A DNA stretch of 50,781 nucleotides from positions 1 to 50,781 of the forward strand of contig JAFLCP010000046.1 of NCBI GenBank assembly GCA_017303505.1, written 5' to 3'. Below are positions 19,046 through 28,682 of the stretch, piece by piece; within the stretch, counting starts at the first letter, position 1; the number at the start of each line of letters is the position of its first letter. The position numbers and the translations under genes are program-made. Source of the stretch: Planctomycetota bacterium (lineage in GTDB: Bacteria > Planctomycetota > Planctomycetia > Pirellulales > Pirellulaceae). A model generated the notes under the pieces. It was not told the origin of the DNA. It ran no database searches and saw nothing but the letters and a program-made list of their open reading frames with translations.

Positions 19046-20106
19046 TTTCTGCAGATTTCTTCCGTAGACGAAGCCGATATCGCCACGGAAAGAGAGCTCG
19101 GCAACGAGTGAAGAAAAACGCAACATCATAACCTGCGACGTACCGGCTAAACCTTTGCTCCTTTTGTTTCCAGACGTCTTGCAAGCCTTACGAACGAATG
19201 CAAGCGCTTTCCTTTTTCGCGGTTTTCGTTTTTTTCGCGGTTCATTCTCCCTGGCTGAACGCTGCACCAATATGGACCGTATCTACGACAGTACCCCCAT
19301 TGGTCTACGCCGATCGAGCATCAAACGGTAGTACGCCTAGCCTCCGGCAACGGGCGACGCTGCGCGAGAAAGTAGAAAGGAGATAGTAGAAAGTAGAGAA
19401 AACCAGTCAATGATCACGAGTTTGCTAAGAGTACTCAGTGGAAAGTGCTTAGGGCGACAGATACGCTGCCAGCAGCACACGGGCTAATCAATCCTCGCGT
19501 CCGGAAGTCGATTCTGAATTGCTCTACTGTTCTACTGCTCCAATATCTACTTTCTCGCGCAGCGGTGCCTCCGGCAACAGGCTAAACAATCGCGCCGAAC
19601 GAAATTGTCTATGCAAAGGAATGTTCATTCGTCCGGCCCTGAAGACAAATACGTAACATCAAAAGCGGAGGCTAGATGGGCTATAGAAAATCTCCAATCC
19701 CCAATTAGATCTCAAATAACATCTGTAGTTGAAATACAGCAGAGCCATGGGAACGACGAGAATAGCGTCCCTCTAACGCATCTGAAATTGTCCTCAAGAA
19801 AGTTCCAAAACTACTGAGATTTTCAGAAATTCTTGCCGTTTTTATCCGTCAAATTCGCTCCCTTTTTGGGAACATTTCTGAGTCATATTTGTAGGGCAGA
19901 AGTGCTTAGAATGTGAACACCGAGCCTTCAACATTTGTGCGAGACATTTGAGCCTTGACGGCTTCAATTTCGCTATTGAACCAAAATGCGATTTTTCAGC
20001 CACTGCGACGTTTTGTCATCAAGAGTGATCGCAGAATGCACGTAGGGATGTCTGCAGAGATTTGGAGCTCGTTCTTTTTTGAGTGAATGTAGAACAAGGT
20101 AGAGAC
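19046..20106. other. Long intergenic region with repeat elements
   Basis: Over 1 kb without a convincing gene. It holds the second MITE-like repeat (19358-19564) and, near 19744, a fragment (AGAGCCATGGGAACGA) shared with the REP-like hairpin at 31.2 kb. Short open frames here read through repeat sequence and look non-coding. Confidence 0.6.
19358..19564 (+). repeat. MITE-like repeat, copy 2 (207 bp)
   Basis: Bounded by perfect 18-bp inverted ends, CGCTGCGCGAGAAAGTAG at 19358-19375 and CTACTTTCTCGCGCAGCG at 19547-19564. The interior aligns over its whole length with the 13159 copy (for example GTTTGCTAAGAGTACTCAG and CAATCCTCGCGTCCGGAAG in both). The outer flanks also carry CCTCCGGCAACRGGC on each side. 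No open frame of note lies within it. Confidence 0.84.
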
Positions 20107-21771
20107 ATGCGTTTTTGGAAACAACTTTTTTTCTTTTTCTGTTTCGTTCAATCGTCATGGAATCATTCGAAGTGGGACAGGCTTTACGCTCAAGAGCCAG
20201 ATTCAACTGCAAATGCACAAGTCCCTACAGCAACGACTTCCGATGCGGATCCCATCCTGGCCGATGAGTGGCTTGGTAGCTGGCAGGGAATGGTGACATT
20301 TGAATCGGCTGAAAGACCGAGTTATTCCCTCCAATTAAATTTAACCATTGCTGCTAGCGACAAACCTGACAGGCTTCAATGGACAATTATCTTGGATCAT
20401 CCCCTTGGCAAAACCACACAAGACTATGAGCTTGTGAAGGAGGGAAATCATCCATCCTTCTTTTCTCGAGTGGATAAGAACGGCGGCAAGATTCCCGCGA
20501 TTATGGTCGAGCAAGCGATACTGTCGCAGTATTCCAATGGCCGTCAAACGATTTTGAGCAAGTATGAGCTTACGGACTCAGATCCCTCTGAGTTGATTTT
20601 CGAGACGATAGAAGCGCTAAACATCAAAGTGCCCTCAGATGGTAACGAAGGTGTGCCCGAAGTCTCAAGCTTCTACCCATCAACCCGACAAATTGGGAAG
20701 TTAAAGCGCATTGCGAACCCCAATGAATCGAGTAACGATCCATTGAAGATTTTCACGAATTGGAAGAAGCTCGATACCGTACCACACGATGATAAGCAGG
20801 ATGACATCTACTTTGTCGATGATCGAGTTGGCTGGTACGCCAACGGTGCAGGCAAAATCTACAAGACCACCGATGGCGGTGATACTTGGAAGCTACAACG
20901 CGATACACCTGGAACGTTCTTTCGTTGCCTAGCATTTATCGATCAACAGCATGGCTTTGCAGGTAATGTAGGCTTGGAGCGATTTGCTAACGTAACAGAT
21001 TCTAACCCACTGTATGAGACAAAAGATGGAGGCGAAACCTGGAATGCCGTAACGACGATTGAAGGCAAGCCTGTCGAAGGCCTATGTGCGATGCAAGTGT
21101 TACGTTACGAAGCCAACAACGAAAAGGCTTCAGAGAAGCAGATTCGATTGATAGGCGTGGGACGTGTTGCTGGTCCCGCCGCGCTGATTGTTAGCGACGA
21201 CCTCGGTGCAACTTGGCAACAGATCGATATCTCAGCACATGCAGCCATGGCTTTCGACGTTCACTTTCTGGATCGAAACGTGGGCTTCATTGCTGCCGCA
21301 ACGGATCCCGATTTGTCGAAGTGTCATGCTGCTGTTTTGCGTACAGAGGATGGGGGTGTTAACTGGCAGAAGGTTTACGAGTCGCCTCGTCCCCATGAAT
21401 GGACTTGGAAGATGTCTTTCCCGAGTCGCAACACGGGCTATGTAACGATTCAATCTTTAGACCGAGACAAATCTGCTTCAGCTCGCTACGTGGCCAAAAC
21501 CCAAGATGGCGGAAAAACATGGAGCGAGATTCCGTTAGTCAATAACTTCAAGGTCCGCCAATTTGGAATTGCATTTTTAGATGATCAAACCGGCTGGGTC
21601 GGCGCGACCCCACATGGCTTCTTCACCAACAACGGCGGCAAAACTTGGCGAAGAGCCAAAATAGGCGACGCCGTGAACAGGATCCGCCTACTATCGACTC
21701 CATCAAAAACCGTTGGATTTGCGATCGGCACAGAGGTTCACCGGTTTGAAATGGAAAAGGCTGAAAAATAG
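20107..21771 (+). CDS. Secreted YCF48/BNR-type beta-propeller protein
   Basis: A 554-residue exported protein. The frame opens at a GTG (20083), but ATG 20107 puts the hydrophobic signal (FWKQLFFFFCFVQSSW) at the N terminus and has AAGGTAG upstream. Residues about 50-230 form an unrecognised beta-rich domain. From about 245 there are six BNR/YCF48-type repeats with the Asp-box pattern: TTDGGDTW, TKDGGETW, SDDLGATW, TEDGGVNW, TQDGGKTW and TNNGGKTW. YCF48 assembles photosystem II in phototrophs, but in planctomycetes the fold is a generic exported propeller, so no photosynthetic role is implied. A strong hairpin lies 145 bp downstream. Confidence 0.85.
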   Translation: MRFWKQLFFFFCFVQSSWNHSKWDRLYAQEPDSTANAQVPTATTSDADPILADEWLGSWQGMVTFESAERPSYSLQLNLTIAASDKPDRLQWTIILDHPLGKTTQDYELVKEGNHPSFFSRVDKNGGKIPAIMVEQAILSQYSNGRQTILSKYELTDSDPSELIFETIEALNIKVPSDGNEGVPEVSSFYPSTRQIGKLKRIANPNESSNDPLKIFTNWKKLDTVPHDDKQDDIYFVDDRVGWYANGAGKIYKTTDGGDTWKLQRDTPGTFFRCLAFIDQQHGFAGNVGLERFANVTDSNPLYETKDGGETWNAVTTIEGKPVEGLCAMQVLRYEANNEKASEKQIRLIGVGRVAGPAALIVSDDLGATWQQIDISAHAAMAFDVHFLDRNVGFIAAATDPDLSKCHAAVLRTEDGGVNWQKVYESPRPHEWTWKMSFPSRNTGYVTIQSLDRDKSASARYVAKTQDGGKTWSEIPLVNNFKVRQFGIAFLDDQTGWVGATPHGFFTNNGGKTWRRAKIGDAVNRIRLLSTPSKTVGFAIGTEVHRFEMEKAEK

Positions 21772-21915
21772 ACACGACCATCCGTTGAGTTTCCTTCGTA
21801 CCATTCAAATTGCTTGTTGGATTTTCGTCGAGCGAAGCATTTCATTAGAACTTGGAAACCCAGGGCTGATTGGTTTGCCTATACATCGGAACGACAAGCG
21901 TATCCTTCGCGCTTA

Positions 21916-21950
21916 CCAAGTGTCAGCTGTTCTACTCGGCTGACACTTGG
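21916..21950 (+). terminator. Strong hairpin, possible terminator
   Basis: Perfect 12-bp arms CCAAGTGTCAGC (21916-21927) and GCTGACACTTGG (21939-21950) with an 11-nt loop, followed by CTCATTTTGG. The T-tract is weak, so intrinsic termination is only probable. The remaining gap (21772-22298) shows no gene. Confidence 0.5.
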
Positions 21951-22298
21951 CTCATTTTGGTGGGCTGACCTGAAGCGTCAACCGCTTCCAAACAGGTGAA
22001 CTGCAGCGTTCCCCTTGCCAGTATCGGCGGGCAAAAACACGCTAGAATGAGATATTCCCAGGTTTGTTGACTCGCGTAAAATCCCGACTCGACTGGAAGT
22101 ACTATATGTGGCTGGATGCCCCACCTTAAACTACTTTGGGTAACCTCAAAACCGCAAGAATCCACCAAAAACTTGCAACATCCAAGCCAGTTCCGTTTGC
22201 AGCTATATTGTGCGAATCGTTTTTGTGTCAGAATTTCTTGGAAGCTGTGTTTATCCTTATAGAACCAAAGTTTCCTGCACCTGACACGCGAGAAAGCT

Positions 22299-22913
22299 GT
22301 GACGCAATTTCCCGAAACGCGAGAAAGCCTGATCGTTCAGATCAAAGATCCGAGCAATCGCGACGCGTGGGGTAAATTTGTCGATCTCTATCGACCGGTA
22401 ATCCATCGCATCGCGCTGGCCCGTGGCTTGCAAGATGCGGATGCTCAGGATTTGACGCAACATGTCCTCATGGCTGTGGCTGCATCCATCGGTCGCTGGG
22501 AAAAGTCGACTGAATCAACGCGATTTCGCCACTGGCTCCGTCGTGTCACCAGAAATGCCATTCTCAATGCCATTTCTAGACGACCACCTGATCAAGCCAC
22601 TGGGACCTCATCCTACCAGAACATTGTCACAGAGATTCCCGAGCGCGCAGACCATTCATTGGACGATGAGACTGATTCATTGATTGAACTAGAATATCGC
22701 CGCGAGCTCTATTTGAGAGCAGCGGCCTTTGTTCGCACCGATGTCGATCCAATAACGTGGCAGGCCTTTGAGAGGACAGTGATCGGCGGCCTCAGTAATG
22801 CGCAAGCTGCCCAGGAACTTGGTAGATCGATCGGAACCATCTACGCCGCTCGCAGTCGCGTGATGAAACGCCTTCGAACCGCGATCGCTGAAATTGAGGA
22901 AAACCACCAATGA
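22299..22913 (+). CDS. ECF-type RNA polymerase sigma factor, kinase-linked (pair 2)
   Basis: A 204-residue sigma factor starting at GTG 22299, the start that aligns with its two paralogues here (MTQFPETRESLIVQIKDPSN). Region 2 shows WGKFVDLYRPVIHRIALARG, AQDLTQHVLMAVAASIGRW and FRHWLRRVTRNAILNAI. Region 4 ends in GRSIGTIYAARSRVMKRLR. Its stop overlaps the next kinase start by 4 bp (ATGA). It is clearly paralogous to the factors at 13700 and 26564, which differ mainly in the linker between regions 2 and 4. Likely controlled by its coupled kinase. Confidence 0.93.
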   Translation: MTQFPETRESLIVQIKDPSNRDAWGKFVDLYRPVIHRIALARGLQDADAQDLTQHVLMAVAASIGRWEKSTESTRFRHWLRRVTRNAILNAISRRPPDQATGTSSYQNIVTEIPERADHSLDDETDSLIELEYRRELYLRAAAFVRTDVDPITWQAFERTVIGGLSNAQAAQELGRSIGTIYAARSRVMKRLRTAIAEIEENHQ

Positions 22914-25900
22914 CAATTAAAACCTGCAATATTTCGCGGCTCGATTCGTTTCTGAGAAATGACATGACACAGCAAGAGGAGCAATTGCTCACGTCCCATT
23001 TGGATGAGTGTGCCGCCTGCCGAGAAGAACTGGAGTATCGCGCCGCAGAAGAGTCTTTTTGGCAGGAAGCATCGATGTTATTAGGAGGAAGCCAGCCTTC
23101 TTCGTACAATACGAGCCGCGACTTCCGTTTTGGCTCGACTCGTTCACCACAGATTGAATCGGCGTTTAAACAACTCGCACCGACAGACGACCCAAACTCT
23201 CTCGGTCGCATCGGAAGCTATGAAATAAAGGGGGTTGTGGGAGCTGGCGGCATGGGAGTTGTTCTGAAGGCACAAGATCGATCGCTTGATCGAATAGTGG
23301 CCATCAAAGTGATGTCACCCCATCTGGCCAGCAGCGGGGCAGCACGCAAACGATTTGCGCGCGAAGCCAAAGCGGCTGCGGCTGTTCTTCATCCCAATGT
23401 CATCGCTATCCATAGCGTCGCCAGTGAAGATTCCATGCCCTATTTGGTGATGCCTTTCATTCGTGGTACATCACTACAAAAACGAATTGACTCGCACGGC
23501 CCATTACCACTGACAGACACGCTGCGCATCGGTTCGCAAATCGCCGCAGGGTTGGCAGCTGCTCATGATCAGGGCCTCGTACATCGCGACATTAAACCTG
23601 CCAACATCCTGCTCGAAGAAGGTGTCGAACGCGTCACGCTCACTGACTTCGGCCTAGCCCGCGCCGTCGATGATGCATCAATGACTTGCAGTGGTGTTAT
23701 AGCAGGTACTCCGCAATACATGTCCCCCGAACAGGCACGGGGTAAACCGATCGATGCTCGCAGTGATCTATTCTCACTCGGCAGCGTGTTGTACGCGATG
23801 TGTACTGGTCGTTCCCCATTCCGCGCCGAGACAACCTACGGCATATTGCACCGAATTGCGAACGACAATCCAACTTCGGTGTGTGAAGTCAATTCCGATG
23901 TACCGGTTTGGCTTGAACACATCATCCAGCGACTCATGGCCAAACATCCTGACGAGCGCTTTGAATCAGCAGCCCAGATCGCGGATTTGCAAGAAAAGTG
24001 TTTGGCACATGTGCAACAACCGCATACAAGCCACTTGCCACAGGAAGTATTGGCGTTGGCACCAAAGAAGATTCGCCGCCCCCCAATTGAAAAATTCATC
24101 GCGGCGGCAGTGTTCTTTTTCGCTTTGGCGCTGGCAGGCGTGTTCATCGTGTTGGAGTTGAACAAGGGAACGTTGACCATTCAATCGGATGTGGACGATA
24201 TTCAAGTCCGTATCACTCGCGGCGAAAATGTAGTGAACGAGTTAAATGTCACCAAGGGAAGTAAGTCCGTACGCGTGGCTGCTGGCCAATACAAAGTTGA
24301 AATCATCGGCAAAACCGATGGGCTCACCGTCGAGAACGGACAAGTGACTCTACAGCGAGCCGATACAGAGATCGTGAAGATCACACTCAACAACAACGAC
24401 GCTAATCTCCCGACGAATCCGTCCCCTACTGAGGCCGTTCAATCCCCCTCATCAGACCTCGCTGATTCTTTAGCATTAGCCGTTTACCAGTTCAATGATT
24501 TGCGAATGAAGGCCCCACTCAATGATCAGCCCATCTTAACCAAAGATGAAATCCTTGCTTGTGCCTCTTGGAATCTGGAGCAAAACCAGGAACTCACAGA
24601 GACACTGCAGTCCGCTCTTGCAAAGATCGCCAAGCGACATCAGTGGCCGGAGGGGTGGCATATCGAGGGTAACTACCTTGACTTACCGCCCGACGCAACG
24701 CCCGTGCGGGCCTATCGCATCTCGTTGGTTCATGCGACTACCGGCGAACAGTTTACGATTCGCGAACGGTATCTCGAACCGCCCCCTGCGTTCGCAACAC
24801 CTGTTTTGAACACAAGTGCTCAAGGCATGCAACTGGCAACAGCCATCAAACGATTCAATTCCCGATACTTCCAAGCCAACGGAGTGATGCAGCCACCACT
24901 TACCGACGATGAAGTGGTCGCAGCGATTATTCATCATCGAACCAAACGCGATGAGGCGGATGTTAGCGACTCGCTTCTCGAGAAGTTTCAGGAGATCGCC
25001 AGAACTCGCTTTCTTCCAGAAGATGTCTCTTTCGAAGTGATACCAACCTTTGGCAGCGAAGGGGGGACAACCTACACCATTTGGTCGGTACGCATCAAGT
25101 TGTTCCAGGATGAAGCGGGTAAGGAGGGTTGGACTTACGCCTTTACCATTCGTGAGCAATTTGTATCGGTCAAGCATGGCAATGCAGGCGAGATACATTG
25201 GGGAAAACCTGCCGAAAACGGCTTACAAGCTGGAGTGCGACTTGCACCAGCCTTGTTGGCTTACGAACTTGGTCAGAAAATCAATGTGGATTTATGTTAT
25301 CGAAATATCTTGACGAAGCCTATCTCCGCTGGAGTCCCCAACTTTTCTGGCTACGAAGTTAAAGCCTTTGATGCGAACGATGCGTTCATGGAAGTTTTAG
25401 ATTTTCAGGAACCATTAATCGTGGGAGGGGCGCGTTCCGAGGCAATAGGTAACGAACCTACGACTTCACACGGTCTGTCCTTCGCGTTTGCTCCCACTTC
25501 ATTACCGTTAGACAGACGTGATGAGTATCGAGCGCAGACGGGTGCTTCGATATTGATTTTCGTCGAGCAGCCTGGCAAACCGTATCGATTGCAATTTTCA
25601 GTCCGAAATATTGCCGACGAAGATGCAGGAAACATGAGTGCGGGCGAAGTTGAAGTCACCATTGAGCCAGAAGTAGCCAAGGAACTCGAACAATTTCTGA
25701 ACACCAAGCCCGCTTCTGTTGGCCAGCCACTCTCTATACGGGATTCCACGCAGAACAAGATAAATGCAGGGCATGAAAAATCAGCGGATGTTGTTCCGTC
25801 GGATGTCATTTACGACTCCAGGAGCAGCGAGGCGTCTGACGAGAATCCATCGTCGAGTCAAGTGAAGATCGATGACTCCTTCACGACCACCAAGCTGCGA

Positions 25901-26317
25901 ACTTATCTTACTGCCGCGCAGTCTCAGGCCTCGTCGCGTGGCTGGGTCGAGTCCCAACGCGGGCGCATCGTCATGTCACCAAACTATCAATTCGAAGGTC
26001 CATGGTACGTTGCCAAAGGAGCTTTGCCTTTGCCGAAGATCTTGGTAGACACTATCGGAATCGACTACTTTTCTTCCGTAAAACACGTCACTTTGGACTG
26101 CGAGGAAATCTATGACTTATCGAAACTCGTCGGGCTAACTCAGGTCGAAGAACTTTATATCAACCAGCATGTTCATGATGTGCGCGTCTTTGATGCACTC
26201 AGAGAACTCCCCCAGCTCAAGAAAATAGTGCTATCCAAATGGTCTGGCTTGTCACAGGCTGAAATAGAATCCATCGACAAAACACTGGATCACGTCGAAG
26301 TCGTCCAAGAAGAATAG
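22910..26317 (+). CDS. Transmembrane Ser/Thr kinase with duplicated ectodomain and WG module
   Basis: An 1135-residue receptor kinase. HLDECAAC (near 30-37) is the anti-sigma-like HxxxCxxC. The kinase domain (about 105-370) has VGAGGMGVV, VAIKVM, HRDIKPANILL near 225, DFGLAR and GTPQYMSPEQA. A membrane segment lies at about 397-417. The ectodomain begins with a PEGA-like strand region (about 420-490), then two copies of a ~105-residue domain (from about 520 and 640; both have a FN-x-R/L start and a (P)LTxDE motif), one WG-type module near 760 shared with the 7458 M56 protein, and a short LRR-like C-terminal stretch. The 4-bp overlap with the sigma gene supports one functional unit. Ligand unknown. 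Confidence 0.92.
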   Translation: MTIKTCNISRLDSFLRNDMTQQEEQLLTSHLDECAACREELEYRAAEESFWQEASMLLGGSQPSSYNTSRDFRFGSTRSPQIESAFKQLAPTDDPNSLGRIGSYEIKGVVGAGGMGVVLKAQDRSLDRIVAIKVMSPHLASSGAARKRFAREAKAAAAVLHPNVIAIHSVASEDSMPYLVMPFIRGTSLQKRIDSHGPLPLTDTLRIGSQIAAGLAAAHDQGLVHRDIKPANILLEEGVERVTLTDFGLARAVDDASMTCSGVIAGTPQYMSPEQARGKPIDARSDLFSLGSVLYAMCTGRSPFRAETTYGILHRIANDNPTSVCEVNSDVPVWLEHIIQRLMAKHPDERFESAAQIADLQEKCLAHVQQPHTSHLPQEVLALAPKKIRRPPIEKFIAAAVFFFALALAGVFIVLELNKGTLTIQSDVDDIQVRITRGENVVNELNVTKGSKSVRVAAGQYKVEIIGKTDGLTVENGQVTLQRADTEIVKITLNNNDANLPTNPSPTEAVQSPSSDLADSLALAVYQFNDLRMKAPLNDQPILTKDEILACASWNLEQNQELTETLQSALAKIAKRHQWPEGWHIEGNYLDLPPDATPVRAYRISLVHATTGEQFTIRERYLEPPPAFATPVLNTSAQGMQLATAIKRFNSRYFQANGVMQPPLTDDEVVAAIIHHRTKRDEADVSDSLLEKFQEIARTRFLPEDVSFEVIPTFGSEGGTTYTIWSVRIKLFQDEAGKEGWTYAFTIREQFVSVKHGNAGEIHWGKPAENGLQAGVRLAPALLAYELGQKINVDLCYRNILTKPISAGVPNFSGYEVKAFDANDAFMEVLDFQEPLIVGGARSEAIGNEPTTSHGLSFAFAPTSLPLDRRDEYRAQTGASILIFVEQPGKPYRLQFSVRNIADEDAGNMSAGEVEVTIEPEVAKELEQFLNTKPASVGQPLSIRDSTQNKINAGHEKSADVVPSDVIYDSRSSEASDENPSSSQVKIDDSFTTTKLRTYLTAAQSQASSRGWVESQRGRIVMSPNYQFEGPWYVAKGALPLPKILVDTIGIDYFSSVKHVTLDCEEIYDLSKLVGLTQVEELYINQHVHDVRVFDALRELPQLKKIVLSKWSGLSQAEIESIDKTLDHVEVVQEE

Positions 26318-26563
26318 CGGCTTGCGATAAGGGATTGGGCCCTATCCCACAAGTCAATTCACTCTATGAACGAAAAAGAATAGGGCGTTCGCCGCATTGA
26401 CTAATGCACGGGGAGTTTTTTCTAAAAAAATCCCAACCTCGTGCAAGATTCGCGAGTGAAGTGGAATTTATTTGTGTGCATCACTGCAAACCTGCAGTGG
26501 AACAAATACAATTTTCCACATTTCTGCCGCCCCTTAAGCTCGCGACATTGATCTTAACTCCCT

Positions 26564-27157
26564 ATGCTTCCCAGTCCCCCCGAAACCCGAGCAAGCTTGA
26601 TCGTGCGTCTTCGAGACGTGGCGGATGTGGCGGCCTGGGATGAATTTATGACAATCTATGGGCCCCTGGTATATCGATTGGCTATTCGTCAAGGACTGCA
26701 GGCAGTCGATGCGGAGGATGTTGTGCAGCAAGTCTTTATCGCAGTGGCTCAATCGGTTCATCAATGGCTCGATCGCCCTCAGCCCAATCGATTTCGGAGT
26801 TGGTTGCTCACCATCGCACGCAACATCGCCATCAAAACTCTTACCCGCAGGCCGCACGGTGGTGTTGGCCTAGGTGGCGAACGTGGCTGGAACGATCTTG
26901 CCGCACCGGATGGTGATTGGTCCAGTCAATTCGATTTCGAATACCGACAGGAGGTTTATCGCTGGGCGGCGGAGCAGGTTCAGAATACGGTAGCCTCGAA
27001 CACTTGGAAAGCATTTCAATTAACCCATATCGAAGGGGTTTCAATCGCTGCTGCAGCCGAGCGATTGGGAATGTCGATCGGCAACGTCTACATCGCACGA
27101 AGTCGAGTCGTGAACCGACTGCGTGAATTGGCCAAACAATTCGAGGTGTCCCAATGA
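26564..27157 (+). CDS. ECF-type RNA polymerase sigma factor, kinase-linked (pair 3)
   Basis: A 197-residue sigma factor from ATG 26564 (MLPSPPETRASLIVRLRD). Region 2 shows WDEFMTIYGPLVYRLAIRQG, AEDVVQQVFIAVAQSVHQW and FRSWLLTIARNIAIKTL. It differs from its paralogues, where this last part reads NAILNAI. Region 4 ends GMSIGNVYIARSRVVNRLRE. It overlaps the following kinase by 4 bp and lies 246 bp after the previous kinase, so pairs 2 and 3 may share a transcript or have separate promoters; no promoter was recognised. Confidence 0.92.
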   Translation: MLPSPPETRASLIVRLRDVADVAAWDEFMTIYGPLVYRLAIRQGLQAVDAEDVVQQVFIAVAQSVHQWLDRPQPNRFRSWLLTIARNIAIKTLTRRPHGGVGLGGERGWNDLAAPDGDWSSQFDFEYRQEVYRWAAEQVQNTVASNTWKAFQLTHIEGVSIAAAAERLGMSIGNVYIARSRVVNRLRELAKQFEVSQ

Positions 27158-28608
27158 TCCGTACTTGCGCAAGCTATTCCGATGATCAATTGCGGCAACT
27201 GTTGCTGGGAAACGACGACGGACCTACTGGCTCCGTGGATCATTTAGCCGAATGCTCAAATTGCCAAGCTCGACTGGAGCGATTGGCCGCCGATGCAGAG
27301 CAATGGAGCGAGATTCGAGATAGTCTGCAGCTCGAGCGAGATTTCGAACCTGGATTTGAGTTGCCGCTAGAGAACAATCGGTCGCGAAGCCCAAATAAGG
27401 ACCGCGACCATTGGCTGCGTCATGCAACGTGGACCGAGTCCATGGCGAAATCCCTTCTATCACCTGCCAGCCACCCTGAGATGCTGGGACGAATTGGGCG
27501 TTATGATGTAGAACGCTTGATTGGTAGCGGTGGTATGGGAGTTGTCTTCAAGGCTTACGATACTGAACTGAATCGACCGGTAGCCATAAAACTATTGGCC
27601 CCTTATTTGGCTGGAAGTGGATCAGCACGAAATCGATTTGCCAGAGAAGCTCGAGCAGCGGCTGCAGTGGTCGATGACCATGTTGTCCCCATTCACAATG
27701 TTGAGACAGGCAATGAGCAAGACAACGGGCAGCCGTTCCTTGTCATGAAATTTATCCCTGGAGGCTCTTTGCAACAGCGTATCGATCGCGAAGGACCACT
27801 AGAGCTTTGCGAAATCCTGCGAATCGGTATGCAAGCAGCGAAGGGACTGGCGGCAGCTCATGCGCAAGGCCTGATTCATCGAGATGTGAAGCCATCGAAC
27901 ATCTTATTGGATGAAGGCGTCGATCGAGCCTTGATCACTGACTTCGGATTAGCCCGAACTACCGATGATGCCAGTTTAACTCGAAGTGGATTTCATCCCG
28001 GTACACCACATTACATGTCTCCCGAGCAAGTGCGTGGCGAAGCGATTGATGCTCGCAGCGATTTGTTTGGTCTCGGATGTGTCATGTATGCCATGTGCAC
28101 GGGTCACCCGCCATTCCGCAGTGAAACCAGCTATGCTGTTCTGCGTCGAATCACAGATGACACCCCGCGATCGATATGCGAAACGAATGCGCTTATTCCC
28201 GAGTGGATCGAACGAATCGTGATGAAGCTCCTAGCCAAATCGCGCGAGGCTCGCTACTCATCGGCGTTTGAGGTCTACACGTTGCTCGAGAAATGCTTAG
28301 CACACGTTCAGCAACCAACCATTGTGCCATTGCCAGTTGAGTTGCAACAGAAACCCCAAAGACGCCTCTGGTTGCCTGTACTGGCAATCGCGTCCATCGG
28401 AATTGCGCTTACATGTGGAGTTTGGTGGACTCAACCACGGCCTGTGGGGAATGCCGACACTGCTACAGTTGTCTCCACAGAAACTGTGTCCACCGAATCT
28501 GTACTGCAATGGGAGAGCGATCTGCCAGAAATGGAATCACTGCGAAGAGACTTTGTTCCCGTTGAAAAAAAATCCACGAAACTGTGGGATATTGAACCAA
28601 AGCAGTAA
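27154..28608 (+). CDS. Transmembrane Ser/Thr kinase, short form
   Basis: A 484-residue kinase. HLAECSNC near residues 29-36 is the anti-sigma-like HxxxCxxC. The kinase domain (about 110-380) has GSGGMGVVFKA, VAIKLL near 142, HRDVKPSNILL near 240, DFGLAR and GTPHYMSPEQV. One membrane segment lies at about 406-424, and only ~60 residues follow it. Unlike the two other kinases here it therefore has almost no ectodomain. The multidomain exported protein encoded next (28683) may supply a separate sensor; that is inference from gene order. Start ATG 27154 overlaps the sigma stop. Confidence 0.92.
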   Translation: MIRTCASYSDDQLRQLLLGNDDGPTGSVDHLAECSNCQARLERLAADAEQWSEIRDSLQLERDFEPGFELPLENNRSRSPNKDRDHWLRHATWTESMAKSLLSPASHPEMLGRIGRYDVERLIGSGGMGVVFKAYDTELNRPVAIKLLAPYLAGSGSARNRFAREARAAAAVVDDHVVPIHNVETGNEQDNGQPFLVMKFIPGGSLQQRIDREGPLELCEILRIGMQAAKGLAAAHAQGLIHRDVKPSNILLDEGVDRALITDFGLARTTDDASLTRSGFHPGTPHYMSPEQVRGEAIDARSDLFGLGCVMYAMCTGHPPFRSETSYAVLRRITDDTPRSICETNALIPEWIERIVMKLLAKSREARYSSAFEVYTLLEKCLAHVQQPTIVPLPVELQQKPQRRLWLPVLAIASIGIALTCGVWWTQPRPVGNADTATVVSTETVSTESVLQWESDLPEMESLRRDFVPVEKKSTKLWDIEPKQ

Positions 28609-28682
28609 TTGAAGTTTATCTGATACTTGATGGGTTGATTTCTATGGCTCGACCGAGTCGAACTAAAAATGGAGTGGATCTA

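Noticed and set aside
19605-19817. 70-codon frame in the long gap
   Set aside because: Runs through repeat-derived sequence and has no homology I recognise.
20107-21771. Photosystem II assembly factor
   Set aside because: Only the generic YCF48/BNR repeat is shared; no photosynthetic genes are present.
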